Shown here: one piece after another, positions 16,730 to 25,389 of the stretch | Layout of the letters: every line of letters starts with the position of its first letter | How positions within the stretch are numbered: position 1 is the first letter of the stretch | From: Halorientalis litorea | GTDB taxonomy: Archaea > Halobacteriota > Halobacteria > Halobacteriales > Haloarculaceae | Direction: 5' to 3' | Length of the DNA: 64,000 nt | Assembly (NCBI RefSeq): GCF_023028225.1 | Contig: NZ_CP095482.1 | Span: 558,001-622,000, forward strand | The notes under the pieces: generated by a model | Told to the model about the DNA's origin: nothing | The model's input: only the letters and a program-made list of their open reading frames with translations | Database searches by the model: none | Translations under genes and position numbers: made by a program

Positions 16730-17791
16730 ATGCATACCCTCGGGGTCGTGGTCAACCCGATAGCAGGCATGGGCGGGCGCGTCGGCCTGAAAGGGACCGA
16801 CGGGAAGGTTGCGGAGGCGCGCGCTCGCGGTGCGGAACCGCGCGCGCCGGACCGTGCCCGCGAGGCACTGGCACGCGTCCGCGAACTCGCACCCGACACC
16901 GAGGTGCTGACCTACGGCGGGGCGATGGGGGCCGACCCCGCCCGCGCGGCGGGCTTCGAACCGACCGTGGTCGGCCACCCGGACGGCGAGGAGACGGCAC
17001 CGTCGGACACCCGGGCGGCCGTCCGGGAGTTCCTCGCCCGCGGCGTCGACCTCGTGTTGTTCGTCGGCGGGGACGGGACGGCCGTCGACGTGGCCGAGGC
17101 CATCGGCGACGACGACACCCCGATGCTCGGCGTGCCGGCCGGGGTGAAGGTCTACTCGGAGGTGTTCGGCGTACGGCCGCGGGCGGCCGGACAGGTCGCG
17201 GCCACCTTCGAGGACACGGAGCCGGGCGAGGTCAACGACATCGACGAGGACGAGTACCGCGAGGGGGAGGTCCACACGGAACTTCGCGGGGTGGTACAGG
17301 TCCCCGTCGCCGAGGAACGCCAGTCGAGCAAGCAGTTGGGCGGCGGCACTGTCGAGGGCGTCGCGGAGGGCGTCGCCCGCGAAGCGAGCGCGGGCGTCAC
17401 GTACGTCCTCGGTCCCGGGAGTACCGTCGGTGCGGTGAAAGCCCAACTCGGCTTCGAGGGGACTGCACTGGGCGTCGACGTGTGGCGCGACGGCGAGGTG
17501 TTGGTCGAAGACGCGAGCGAAGCAGAGATACTCGACGCTCTCGGCGAGGAGAACGTCGTCGTCGTCTCACCCATCGGGGGACAGGGATTCGTCTTCGGCC
17601 GCGGCAACCAGCAGATTTCGCCGGCCATCATCCGCCGGTGCCGGGTCGAGGTCGTCGCGTCAAAGCGGAAACTCGACGGTATCGGCGTCCTCCGGGTCGA
17701 CACCGGCGACCCGGACCTCGACGAGGAGTTACGGGGGTGGCTCCAAGTCCGGGTCGGCCGGTACGAGCGACGGCTGATGGAAGTGGTTTAG
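16730..17791 (+). CDS. ATP-NAD kinase family protein (COG3199 type)
   Basis: 353 residues from the ATG at 16730 (MHTLGVVVNPIAGMGG). The GGDGT nucleotide-binding motif lies at residues 113-117 and VNPIAG near the N-terminus matches diacylglycerol/NAD-kinase-like folds. The C-terminal part (VLGPGSTVGAVKAQL, SPIGGQGFVFGRGNQQIS) is typical of the COG3199 group. It probably phosphorylates NAD or a related nucleotide. The exact substrate of this archaeal group is not certain. A second, degenerate member of the superfamily is at 36461-37207. Confidence 0.88.
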   Translation: MHTLGVVVNPIAGMGGRVGLKGTDGKVAEARARGAEPRAPDRAREALARVRELAPDTEVLTYGGAMGADPARAAGFEPTVVGHPDGEETAPSDTRAAVREFLARGVDLVLFVGGDGTAVDVAEAIGDDDTPMLGVPAGVKVYSEVFGVRPRAAGQVAATFEDTEPGEVNDIDEDEYREGEVHTELRGVVQVPVAEERQSSKQLGGGTVEGVAEGVAREASAGVTYVLGPGSTVGAVKAQLGFEGTALGVDVWRDGEVLVEDASEAEILDALGEENVVVVSPIGGQGFVFGRGNQQISPAIIRRCRVEVVASKRKLDGIGVLRVDTGDPDLDEELRGWLQVRVGRYERRLMEVV

Positions 17792-17893
17792 GAACACGGC
17801 CGCGAGGCGGACCCTCATGAAGAGATATTATATTTCGCTCGGTATTAACCCATGTATAGACAGGATTAAGGCCGTTCCGCCCACAGAGTGCGT

Positions 17894-18928
17894 ATGGAGA
17901 CGCGGAAAGTACAGCGGCTAGGACCGTCCACGCTCGCCATGACCCTCCCGGCGGAGTGGACCTCCGAACACGACGTCGACAAGGGCGACGAGGTGTCCCT
18001 GCGCATCGGTGGCAAGGGGACGCTGACGGTGATGCCCGAGTCCGTCCAGACGGAGGAGTCCGAGGCGATAATCTACGCACAGGACCTCGACGCCGACGCC
18101 GTCGAGCGAGCCATCGTCGCGCAGTACGTCCTCGGGCGACGTATCATCCACGTCGAGGCCGGTGAAGGGGGGACGCTCGAGAGCGAACACATCAACGCCG
18201 TCTACAACGCCGAGACGCAGTTGATGGGACTCGGCGTCATCGAGGAGACGCCCGAGCGCATCGCCATCCGGTGTTCGGTCGACCCCGAAGACTTCACGCT
18301 CGACAACCTGCTCGAACGACTGGAATCGACCGGGTCGACGATGCGCAACGAGGCCGTGAAGGCACTGGCCCACGGCAACCCCGACCTCGCACAGCGCGCC
18401 CTCAACCGCGAACGACAGGCCAACAAGATATTCGTCCTCCTGCTTCGGCTCATCTTCACGGCCTACCAGAACCCCAACCTCGCCCGCGCGGTGGGACTCG
18501 AAGACGGCTTCCCGCTCATCGGCTACCGAGCAATCGCCAAGAATCTCGAACTCACCGCCGACAACGCCGAGGACATCGCCGAAATCGTCCTCGAAACGGA
18601 GGGACACACCCTCGACGTGGACTCCTCCACGATGCGACGCATCCGCGAGTTCACCGACGGCGTCAACGAGATGACCGAACTGGCCGTCACCGCCGCCGTC
18701 GAACGCGACTACGACGCGGCCATCGAGGTCCGGGAACGCTTCGCGGAAGTCGGGTCGAACGAGCAGGACATCCTCGACGACCTCCCGGAGATGGGGAACA
18801 CGGAACTCCTCCGCGTGCGCGAGGTGCTGGTCAGCCTCCGTCAGACTGCCGAGTACGCGGTCCGAAACGCCGAAATCGCCACGAACCTCGCGCTCAACGA
18901 GGAGTCCGAACACACGGAAATCAAGTAG
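17894..18928 (+). CDS. AbrB-PhoU phosphate uptake regulator-like protein
   Basis: 344 residues from ATG 17894; a GTG at 17888 is an alternative. The first 45 residues form a SpoVT/AbrB-like DNA-binding domain (KVQRLGPSTLAMTLPAEW), and the rest is two PhoU-type helical bundles with ExxxD-like acidic positions. Such fusions are thought to control phosphate transport genes in haloarchaea, but no pst genes are adjacent here. Upstream, 17820-17875 is AT-rich (for example gatattatatttcg), a likely promoter. The stop lies 8 bp from the stop of the convergent WHy gene. Confidence 0.87.
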   Translation: METRKVQRLGPSTLAMTLPAEWTSEHDVDKGDEVSLRIGGKGTLTVMPESVQTEESEAIIYAQDLDADAVERAIVAQYVLGRRIIHVEAGEGGTLESEHINAVYNAETQLMGLGVIEETPERIAIRCSVDPEDFTLDNLLERLESTGSTMRNEAVKALAHGNPDLAQRALNRERQANKIFVLLLRLIFTAYQNPNLARAVGLEDGFPLIGYRAIAKNLELTADNAEDIAEIVLETEGHTLDVDSSTMRRIREFTDGVNEMTELAVTAAVERDYDAAIEVRERFAEVGSNEQDILDDLPEMGNTELLRVREVLVSLRQTAEYAVRNAEIATNLALNEESEHTEIK

Positions 18929-18936
18929 TCGAGGGT

Positions 18937-20175
18937 TCAGCCGAGCAGTCCGCCGTCGTCGGTCGGCGTGTCAGTCGCCGTGTCAGTTTCGCCGCCCGTC
19001 GTCTCGTCTGTCGGCGTCTCGGTGGCCGTCGAGTCACTGCCAGACCCGCCGAGCAGTCCGCCGTCGTCGGTCGCCGTGTCAGTCGCCGTCTCCGTCGGTG
19101 TCGCCGTCGCGGTTTCGGTCGCGGTGTCGGAGTCGTCGTCTGCCGTCTCGCTACCGCTTTCCTCGTTGCTCGCGGTTTCGTTCGTCGGCTTCGTTCCGAA
19201 GATGTCCGTCTCGACGGTCCGCTGGTAGTCTATCGGTTCGAGCGGGACCCGGAACTCGCCGACGGGGTCGGACCCGAGCAGGCCATCCTCCTCGACGGGG
19301 TCGACGACGACGTAGAACTGCATCCGCAAGTCCGTCACCTGATTGTTCTGGAGGTGGGACACCCACCACTCGTCCAAGTGCTGGTTTCGGAGTATCGTCC
19401 GGGTGTCGATGGTCCGCTCGGTTCCCGGCGGGAGGGTCGCCACGTCGTCGGTACTCCCGGTGCCGACTTCGATGCCGTTCATCGTGATGGTGTAGCCCAG
19501 TTCCGAGACGGCGTAGGGGTAGGGCTTGGGGTTGTACACGTCGAACGAGAGGTCGAGCGGCGTTTGCTCGGGCGAGAGGTTCTCGCGGTCCCACGACGCG
19601 CGGGTACCGTTAACCCACAACACTGGGTCGGAGACGACCCGGCGGTTCGCGTCGACCGGCCGGTCCTCGTCGGAGTTGAACTGGCCGATGAGATCCGTCT
19701 CGACGGTCCGGTCCTGCTGTAGTTGGACGGTCTGCCCGGCGGTCAGCGTGGAGGTGACGCGGGCGTCGATGGACACCTGCGTTCGCTCGCCGTTCTCGAT
19801 GTGGGATGTCCACCACGGCGGTATCTGCCCGTTGTCCATCCGGGTCGTGAAGTTCAGCGTCGAGTTGCCCGTCCCGACTTGTAGTCCCGACTTCTGCCCG
19901 CTCGCCATCCGCACGTCGTTCATGTAGACGGTGTAGTTGACCGCGGTGTCGCCCAACTGGACGCCGACGGGGTTGGGGTTTCTGACTGTCAAATTCGTCC
20001 CTATCGTCGTGTTGTCCTCGGTGACGGCACCGAACTGGTTTTGCACACCTGCAACGGCGGGCGCGCCGAGGACACCCACGGCGACGGTACCCCCGACGAC
20101 GACGGCTATCCCGACGACAGCAGTCAGTACGATGCGGAGCGTACTGCCGAACAGAACCGACGTGATACGACCCAT
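18937..20175 (-). CDS. LEA14/WHy-domain surface protein with Thr-rich tail
   Basis: 412 residues. An N-terminal membrane helix (about 10-36) acts as signal anchor. Two water-stress/hypersensitive-response (WHy, LEA14-like) domains follow, each opening with a conserved N-P-x-P/NPKPYP segment (VRNPNPVGVQLG, about 65; VYNPKPYPYAVSE, about 222). The C-terminal 80 residues are a low-complexity Thr/Glu/Asp tail in which the end sequence DDGGLLG also appears internally. The protein is probably extracellular and membrane bound. WHy domains are linked to desiccation tolerance in other organisms; the role here is not established. Confidence 0.82.
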   Translation of the reverse strand: MGRITSVLFGSTLRIVLTAVVGIAVVVGGTVAVGVLGAPAVAGVQNQFGAVTEDNTTIGTNLTVRNPNPVGVQLGDTAVNYTVYMNDVRMASGQKSGLQVGTGNSTLNFTTRMDNGQIPPWWTSHIENGERTQVSIDARVTSTLTAGQTVQLQQDRTVETDLIGQFNSDEDRPVDANRRVVSDPVLWVNGTRASWDRENLSPEQTPLDLSFDVYNPKPYPYAVSELGYTITMNGIEVGTGSTDDVATLPPGTERTIDTRTILRNQHLDEWWVSHLQNNQVTDLRMQFYVVVDPVEEDGLLGSDPVGEFRVPLEPIDYQRTVETDIFGTKPTNETASNEESGSETADDDSDTATETATATPTETATDTATDDGGLLGGSGSDSTATETPTDETTGGETDTATDTPTDDGGLLG

Positions 20176-20268
20176 TGTCGCCGGGAAGTGCGAGCGAGCG
20201 GATATGTCTTCTGGGCCTCGCCGCGGCCGTTCGAATGAACTAAGTGCGCGCCCTCGGAACGACCGGCA

Positions 20269-20454
20269 ATGGTAGCAACCGGAGAGCAGTCGGACAAAGC
20301 GACCGGACTCGGGTTCGTGTTCGGCACGCTCGCCGTCGCGGGCGCGGTCGTGATGTACGTTGCCGCGTCAGAGCAGGTGTTCGCTGGCTGGGGATTCGCG
20401 CTAGCCGTTCTCGCGGGGTCGCTCGCAATCGCGGCGATTCACGTCTTCTCGTAG
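20269..20454 (+). CDS. Small two-helix membrane protein (DUF7525-like)
   Basis: 61 residues with two hydrophobic helices (about 13-33 and 38-60) and a charged N-terminus. It is divergent from the WHy gene with a 93-bp shared promoter region. The family is haloarchaea-specific and uncharacterised; the family number is from memory. Confidence 0.72.
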   Translation: MVATGEQSDKATGLGFVFGTLAVAGAVVMYVAASEQVFAGWGFALAVLAGSLAIAAIHVFS

Positions 20455-20507
20455 GCAGGCCTCGGGGTAAAAGGAAGGAATAAAAGCGTCGACCCCCTAG
20501 TGTTAGT

Positions 20508-20732
20508 ATGGCCGATTTCAGCGAGGAGGAACGGCGCATCCTAGACCATCTCCGGCAGCAAGTCACCGGAGGTGAGTCCTACGTCCGCGCGAAGAACATC
20601 GCCGAGAGCATCGGCCTCTCGGCCAAACAGGTCGGCGCGCGCTTGCCTCGACTCGCGGAGAAGTCCGACGACGTGGACATCGAGAAGTGGGGTCGCGCCC
20701 GGTCGACGACGTGGCGCGTCACCCGGAGTTGA
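20508..20732 (+). CDS. Small winged-helix-like protein (DUF7123-like)
   Basis: 74 residues. Residues 6-60 can fold as a winged helix: ILDHLRQQV, then AKNIAESIGLSAKQVGARLP as the helix-turn-helix, then a wing (IEKWGRARSTTWRVTR). It is a very common haloarchaeal small protein of unknown target. The upstream stretch 20465-20507 is AT-rich (ggaaggaataaaagcg) and probably holds its promoter, giving an almost leaderless transcript. Confidence 0.8.
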   Translation: MADFSEEERRILDHLRQQVTGGESYVRAKNIAESIGLSAKQVGARLPRLAEKSDDVDIEKWGRARSTTWRVTRS

Positions 20733-20770
20733 TGCGGACGCTTTTGTGACGTGGAACCCCTACGGGGAGT

Positions 20771-21199
20771 ATGACAGTCCGGGTCGAGCGGACCTTCGAG
20801 TTGCCAGCAGAGAGGGAACGAGTGTGGTCGTTTATTTCGGACCCGGAGAAGCGCGCACGTCCCATCAGCGTCGTCGCCGATTTCGAGCAGACGGGCGAAC
20901 ACACCGCGACGTGGTACGTGAAGCTCCCGATTCCCTACGTCGACAGACACGTCGCCATCGAGACGGAGGACGTGGAGTTCGACCCGCCGGAGTACGTTGA
21001 GTTCGTCGGTCGGTCGAAGGTGATGCGCGTCGTCGGCCAACACGAACTCGAAGCCATCGAGGACGGGACCCGGCTGACCAATCGGTTCACCGTCGACGGA
21101 AAGCTACCGGGCGTCGAGCGGTACTTCAAACGGAACATGGACGGGGAACTCCAGAACGTCGAGAACGCACTGCTCGCCGACCTCGGCATCGAGATATGA
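20771..21199 (+). CDS. SRPBCC (START-like) family protein
   Basis: 142 residues, one SRPBCC hydrophobic-ligand domain. It opens with the edge strand and helix (VERTFELPAERERVWSFISD) and ends with the long C-terminal helix (KRNMDGELQNVENAL). It is closest to the CoxG/polyketide-cyclase-like group. The ligand is unknown. The stop overlaps the start of the nitrilase gene by 4 nt (ATGA), so the two are translationally coupled and may act in one pathway. Confidence 0.85.
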   Translation: MTVRVERTFELPAERERVWSFISDPEKRARPISVVADFEQTGEHTATWYVKLPIPYVDRHVAIETEDVEFDPPEYVEFVGRSKVMRVVGQHELEAIEDGTRLTNRFTVDGKLPGVERYFKRNMDGELQNVENALLADLGIEI

Positions 21200-22005
21200 A
21201 ACTCGCGCTCGCCCAGCTCGCCGTCGAGGGCGGTGCCGTCGCTGACAACGTCGACCGAGCGGTGGCCGCCATCGACCGGGCCGCCGAGGACGCCGACCTC
21301 GTCGCCCTCCCGGAGATTTTCAACATCGGGTACTTCGCGTTCGAGCAGTACCACCGCGACGCCGAACCGCTGGGTGGCGAGACGCTTTCGACTATCGCCG
21401 CGGCTGCGCGGGACAACAGCGTTGCGGTCCTCGCGGGGAGCATCGTCGAGGACCTCGGTGCGACGGCCGCCCGAACCGACGCGCCCGTCCCCGACGACGA
21501 GGGGCTGGCCAACACGGCCGTCTTCTTCGACCGAGACGGGAACCGGCAAGCGGTGTACCGGAAACACCACCTCTTCGGGTACGGGTCCACAGAGCAGGAT
21601 TTGCTCACGCGCGGGGAGCGGACACCGGTCGTCGAGTTCGAGGGGTTCGGCGTCGGCATCACGACCTGTTACGACCTGCGCTTCCCGGAGTTGTACCGCG
21701 AACTCGTCGCCGACGGCGCGACGCTCGTCCTCGTTCCGAGCGCGTGGCCGTACCCGCGCGTCGACCACTGGCGGGTCCTCCAACAGGCACGGGCAATCGA
21801 GAACCAGTGTTACGTGGCGACGGTCAACGGGAGCGGGTCGTTCGGGGACGCGACGCTGCTCGGCCGCTCGACGGTGCAGGACCCGTGGGGAACGGTACTG
21901 GCGGGGAGCGGCGACGACCCGACGACGGTGACGGCCACCGTCGACCCCGAGCGCGTTCGTGCGGTCCGTGAGGAGTTCCCCGCGCTGTCGGACCGACGGC
22001 TGTAG
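21196..22005 (+). CDS. Carbon-nitrogen hydrolase (nitrilase superfamily)
   Basis: 269 residues. The catalytic Glu-Lys-Cys triad is visible: Glu in VALPEIFN (about residue 40), Lys in VYRKHHLFG (about 122) and Cys in TTCYDLRFPELYR (about 156). This subgroup hydrolyses omega-amides or similar carboxamides; the exact substrate cannot be told. It overlaps the SRPBCC gene by 4 nt. Downstream, two hairpins separate it from the convergent aldehyde dehydrogenase. Confidence 0.9.
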   Translation: MKLALAQLAVEGGAVADNVDRAVAAIDRAAEDADLVALPEIFNIGYFAFEQYHRDAEPLGGETLSTIAAAARDNSVAVLAGSIVEDLGATAARTDAPVPDDEGLANTAVFFDRDGNRQAVYRKHHLFGYGSTEQDLLTRGERTPVVEFEGFGVGITTCYDLRFPELYRELVADGATLVLVPSAWPYPRVDHWRVLQQARAIENQCYVATVNGSGSFGDATLLGRSTVQDPWGTVLAGSGDDPTTVTATVDPERVRAVREEFPALSDRRL

Positions 22006-22155
22006 GGTTTCACGGTGAGTCGATAGCCCGGCAGGGCCACGCGCCCGGAGCCGAACGTTTATCTCGGGTGGGGGACAATTATCGGACGCCGGTGAGACGC
22101 TTTTCACGTTGAATCCGGCACATCCGCCTCGCTGCTCGGCCACCGCACCGCAACT

Positions 22156-22171
22156 GGCTGTCCGGACAGCC
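22156..22171. repeat. Perfect 16-bp palindrome
   Basis: GGCTGTCCGGACAGCC is a perfect inverted repeat with no spacer, located between the convergent nitrilase and aldehyde dehydrogenase genes. It could be part of a transcription end or a protein binding site; nothing in the sequence decides between these. Confidence 0.5.
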
Positions 22172-22190
22172 CACCGCGGCCCGCACCTCG

Positions 22191-22218
22191 CTCCGGCGGG
22201 GGGGTCGGCCCGCCGGAG
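22191..22218. terminator. 10-bp hairpin directly after the aldehyde dehydrogenase stop
   Basis: CTCCGGCGGG and CCCGCCGGAG pair perfectly around an 8-nt loop, ending two bases from the aldehyde dehydrogenase stop codon on the minus strand. Position suggests a transcription end or mRNA-protecting structure. No T-run follows. Confidence 0.5.
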
Positions 22219-22219
22219 T

Positions 22220-23752
22220 TCACTCGTCTCTGCGCGTAATCTCGGCAGAGAGCCCCTGCGCCATCTCGATGTCCTCGGCGTTGTTGACTGTCCACGCTGT
22301 CCGTTCCGTGACCGCCTCGATGACTTCGCGGGCACTCGGCGCGCCCTTGCCGGACTTCTTGACGCCGCCGAACGGGAGTTGCACCTCCGCACCGATACAC
22401 GGGAGGTTCGCGTACGCGAGGCCAACCTCGGCGTGGTCCCGGAAGTAGTTGAGTTGACGATAGTCCTCCGAGACGATGGCACCCGCGAGGCCGTAGGGCA
22501 CGTCGTTGTGTATCTCGACGGCACGCTCGATGGACCCGCTGTAGGGTATCAGCGCGACGTGCGGGCCGAACACCTCCTCGCGGAGGAGGGGGTTCTCCGG
22601 GTCGTAGTCGGTTTCGTAGACGAACGGTCCGACCCAGTGGCCGTCGGCGTGCCCGTCGGGAATCTCCGTCGGAGGCAACTCCTCGCGGTCGACCAGCACC
22701 TCGGCGTCCGATTCGCGTGCGCGGGCGTTGTACTCGTGGAACTTCTCGACCTGAGACTCGTCCACGAGCGGCCCCATGAACGTGTCCTCCGAGAGCGGGT
22801 CGCCGACGGCCACTGTGTCGGCTACCTCGACGAACCGCTCGCGGAACTCGGGGAGGACGTCCTCGTGGACGACGAGGCGTTCGCTGGAGACACACCGCTG
22901 GCCGGTCGTCTTGAACGACGACATCACGGCGGCGTGGACGGCGATGTCGAGGTCCGCCTCGTCGGTGACGACGACGGCGTTTTTCCCGCCCATCTCGACC
23001 GATACCTCGCGGCCGGGGCGGCCGCCGAGCGTGTCCGCGATTTCGTGGCCGACCGCCGCGGACCCGGTGAACAACACGGTGTCGACCCGGTCGTCCTCGA
23101 CGATTTCGTTCCCGGCGTCGCCGTACCCCTGTACCATGTTGAACACCCCGTCTGGGATGCCGGTGGCCTCGAACAGCTGGGCGACCGTCTCGCCACAGAG
23201 CGGCGTCTGCTCGGCCGGTTTCCAGACGACGGTGTTGCCCTCGACGAGCGCGACGGCCATGTGCCAGAAGGGGATGGCGACGGGGAAGTTCCACGGCGTG
23301 ATACAGCCCACGACGCCGCGGGGACGGCGACGCATGTAGGAGTCCTTGCTGGCGATTTCGGAGGGAACCACGTCGCCGTGGGGGTGGCGGGCGTTGCCCG
23401 CCGCCCACTCGACCATGTGCCACGCCTCGGTCACGTCGGCCCGCCCCTCGCTTATCTCCTTGCCACACTCGCGGGTCACCGTCGCCCCGAGTTCGTCGTG
23501 GCGGTCACGGAGTTCGTGGAACACCTCCCAGAGGTACTCGGCCCGGTCGATGTACGAGAGGTCGCGCCACGACTCGAAGGCGTCGGCCGCCGCGGTCACG
23601 GCCCGGTCGGCCTCCGAGGCAGTCGCACGCTCGAAAGTCCCGAGCGTCTCGCCCGTCGCGGGGTTCTCGCTCTCGAAGGTCTCCCCGGCCGACCCGGTGA
23701 CCCACTCGCCGTCGATGTAGTGTCCTGACGTGGCCGCCCGTTCGTCGCTCAT
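22220..23752 (-). CDS. NAD(P)-dependent aldehyde dehydrogenase
   Basis: 510 residues, full length for the family. Catalytic residues are in place: N155 (PWNFP), E253 (VSVEMGGKN) and nucleophile C287 (TTGQRCVSSE). The cofactor loop reads LFTGSAAVGHEI (about 227-238). The enzyme oxidises an aldehyde to a carboxylate. The substrate is unclear; relatives include succinate-semialdehyde, lactaldehyde and alpha-aminoadipic semialdehyde dehydrogenases. It is a single gene with its own hairpin downstream. Confidence 0.92.
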   Translation of the reverse strand: MSDERAATSGHYIDGEWVTGSAGETFESENPATGETLGTFERATASEADRAVTAAADAFESWRDLSYIDRAEYLWEVFHELRDRHDELGATVTRECGKEISEGRADVTEAWHMVEWAAGNARHPHGDVVPSEIASKDSYMRRRPRGVVGCITPWNFPVAIPFWHMAVALVEGNTVVWKPAEQTPLCGETVAQLFEATGIPDGVFNMVQGYGDAGNEIVEDDRVDTVLFTGSAAVGHEIADTLGGRPGREVSVEMGGKNAVVVTDEADLDIAVHAAVMSSFKTTGQRCVSSERLVVHEDVLPEFRERFVEVADTVAVGDPLSEDTFMGPLVDESQVEKFHEYNARARESDAEVLVDREELPPTEIPDGHADGHWVGPFVYETDYDPENPLLREEVFGPHVALIPYSGSIERAVEIHNDVPYGLAGAIVSEDYRQLNYFRDHAEVGLAYANLPCIGAEVQLPFGGVKKSGKGAPSAREVIEAVTERTAWTVNNAEDIEMAQGLSAEITRRDE

Positions 23753-23836
23753 GCGGCAAAATTTGCGCGCGCGGGATAAAAATCACCCGGCGGTTCGGGG
23801 AGGGACGGAGCGAGCGACACCGAGAGCGATACGTCG

Positions 23837-24634
23837 TCAACTCGCGGCCTTCTCGATCTCACCCTTGACGGCGGCGGCGTCGAAGCGGTGGTCCGGGCGG
23901 ATGTTCACGAAGTCGAGGAACTCCCGGGCGTCGAGCAGTGCGTCCGGCGAGTACGCCGAGAGCGCGGCCTCGACGGCGCGACCGGCACCCACCAACGGGG
24001 CGAGGGCACCGAGGGCGCAGGCAACGTCGTACGCGCGCGCGTCCTCGATACCGCCCTCGCGGACGTTCGTCGCGTCGATGAAGTAGAGTTCGCCGTCGGC
24101 GACGAGGACGTTCTCCTCGCGGAGGTCACCGTGTGCGAGGCCGTTGTCGTGCATCGTCGCCAGCGACGCGAACAGTGTCGGGGCGTGGGCCGCTATCGCG
24201 TCCGGGTCGAGTTCGTCGAGCGTCCGAAACTCGGGGAGGTACTCCAACACGAGGACGCCGTAGCCGTTCACCTCGAACGCCTCCAGCGGTTCCGGGGCCC
24301 GAATCCCCAGTTCGCGCATCCGTCGCGTCGCGTCGAGTTCGTGTTCGGCCATCTCGACGGGAGTGCCGAAGTGCTCGAAGAAGCCCTCGGTGCCCGAGGA
24401 GAACGCCCCGAGGTTCCGCCCGGCGGTCAGGAGGGCGTGGACCAGCGAGTTCTGGTCGGAGATTACCTTCACGAACACCTGTTCGTCCACGACCAGCGGC
24501 GTCGAGAGCCAGTTGTCCGCTTCGAGGAACTCGACGGTCGGGTCCGAGAACGCGTACCGGTCGGCGACGGAATCAACGACGGGGGCCACGTCCTCGCGGG
24601 AGAGGTGCCCGCGGAGCAGGCGACGGACTGCCAT
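23837..24634 (-). CDS. RIO-like protein kinase
   Basis: 265 residues. ATP-grasping Lys is likely K56 (VFVKVISD). The catalytic loop is HGDLREENVLV with D170, and the metal-binding Asp is D187 in YFIDATN. This abbreviated kinase fold without the DFG motif is typical of RIO1-type atypical kinases. The N-terminal winged-helix domain of RIO2 is not evident, though residues 1-40 could form a small helical cap. Targets in archaea are largely unknown; ribosome maturation is the usual role of RIO proteins. Confidence 0.85.
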   Translation of the reverse strand: MAVRRLLRGHLSREDVAPVVDSVADRYAFSDPTVEFLEADNWLSTPLVVDEQVFVKVISDQNSLVHALLTAGRNLGAFSSGTEGFFEHFGTPVEMAEHELDATRRMRELGIRAPEPLEAFEVNGYGVLVLEYLPEFRTLDELDPDAIAAHAPTLFASLATMHDNGLAHGDLREENVLVADGELYFIDATNVREGGIEDARAYDVACALGALAPLVGAGRAVEAALSAYSPDALLDAREFLDFVNIRPDHRFDAAAVKGEIEKAAS

Positions 24635-24965
24635 CGCCGTAGGGGAACCGCCCCAGCGACATAGGGGTTCCGACCGTGTGTACTCGTTTGAACTCTCGCA
24701 CTGACGATGAGGGCACTACGCACCTCCGCTAACAGTGAAGTTCGGCCTAGCGAGGGTTGTTCAGTTTCCTGATACAGGAGTTCGGGTATATTCGAGGGCA
24801 AGAGCCACGAAGTTCGGCTAGTTCCAAACTCAATAGCGACCGAACCGCGTCCGGGGAACACTCCGTGGATAACCTCACTTTCGGTACCTGAATCCTTCGA
24901 GAGGGCTCTCCACGGTGATTCCCGATGCTTCCACCTCGCAACCCGGTGATGAATAGCGATTTCTC
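24635..24965. other. Gene-poor intergenic stretch, possible mobile-element debris
   Basis: No convincing gene on either strand. Base composition is lower in GC than the neighbours, and aagttcggc occurs twice about 72 bp apart (near 24736 and 24809). Short overlapping frames exist on the minus strand (24747-24941) but match nothing recognisable. The stretch ends at a hairpin that has a close copy 1.06 kb downstream. It may be the decayed edge of an insertion; no transposase motif is visible. Confidence 0.4.
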
Positions 24966-25388
24966 GTGGCTTCACTGACTGAAGCCAGACAGCAAGCCCA
25001 GAACGGCACAACCTATATTGACGAAACAGGAGATGACACACTTACCGTGTCCGGCGTGCGAGACCCCGAATCACTCGCAGATTTACTCGGTGATGAGTGT
25101 GCGCGCACGATTCTCGTCGAGGCAAAGAAAGAGCCTCGCTCGGCGGCCGAACTCAGCGACCGCGCCGGGGTTTCGGAACCAACCGTCTACCGGCGACTCG
25201 AACGACTCCGCGAGTACGACTTAGTCACCGAAGATATCCAGCCAGTCACCGATGGCAAGAACTACAAACTCTATCGGACGGAACTCGACGGCATCGAACT
25301 CGACCTCAGCGAGGACGGCTTCGAGATTACAGTCTCACGCCGAGAGCGGATGGCAGACCGCTTCACACAGTTCGTAGAGGGGACCTGA
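24966..25388 (+). CDS. Winged-helix (ArsR-like) transcriptional regulator
   Basis: 140 residues if the GTG at 24966 is used. The winged helix spans about residues 34-90: a helix with LADLLGDECARTILVEA, a helix-turn-helix with SAAELSDRAGVSEPTVYRRL, then the wing. The start is doubtful: the first 27 codons cover a hairpin, and a TATA-like cctatatt lies at 25011-25018. A GTG at 25047 (113 residues) may be the true start. It is followed after 1 bp by a small membrane protein gene, an arrangement seen repeatedly in haloarchaea and suggestive of a sensor-regulator pair. Confidence 0.8.
   Translation: MASLTEARQQAQNGTTYIDETGDDTLTVSGVRDPESLADLLGDECARTILVEAKKEPRSAAELSDRAGVSEPTVYRRLERLREYDLVTEDIQPVTDGKNYKLYRTELDGIELDLSEDGFEITVSRRERMADRFTQFVEGT
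24968..24986. repeat. Hairpin GGCTTCA-n5-TGAAGCC, copy 1
   Basis: A 7-bp perfect stem with a 5-nt loop (CTGAC), followed by AG. A nearly identical hairpin occurs at 26027-26045, and the regulator plus membrane protein gene pair lies between them. The origin is unknown. Confidence 0.6.
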
Positions 25389-25389
25389 C

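Noticed and set aside
20935-22524. 529-codon open frame on the minus strand
   Set aside because: It spans the SRPBCC and nitrilase genes in antisense and has Arg/Ser-rich low-quality sequence, a usual result of high GC.
22109-23728. 539-codon open frame on the plus strand
   Set aside because: It is the antisense shadow of the aldehyde dehydrogenase, whose catalytic residues are intact on the other strand.
24747-24941. Minus-strand 64-codon frame as a transposase remnant
   Set aside because: No recognisable transposase motif (DDE, HUH or TnpB zinc ribbon) is present; it is kept only as possible debris in the gap description.
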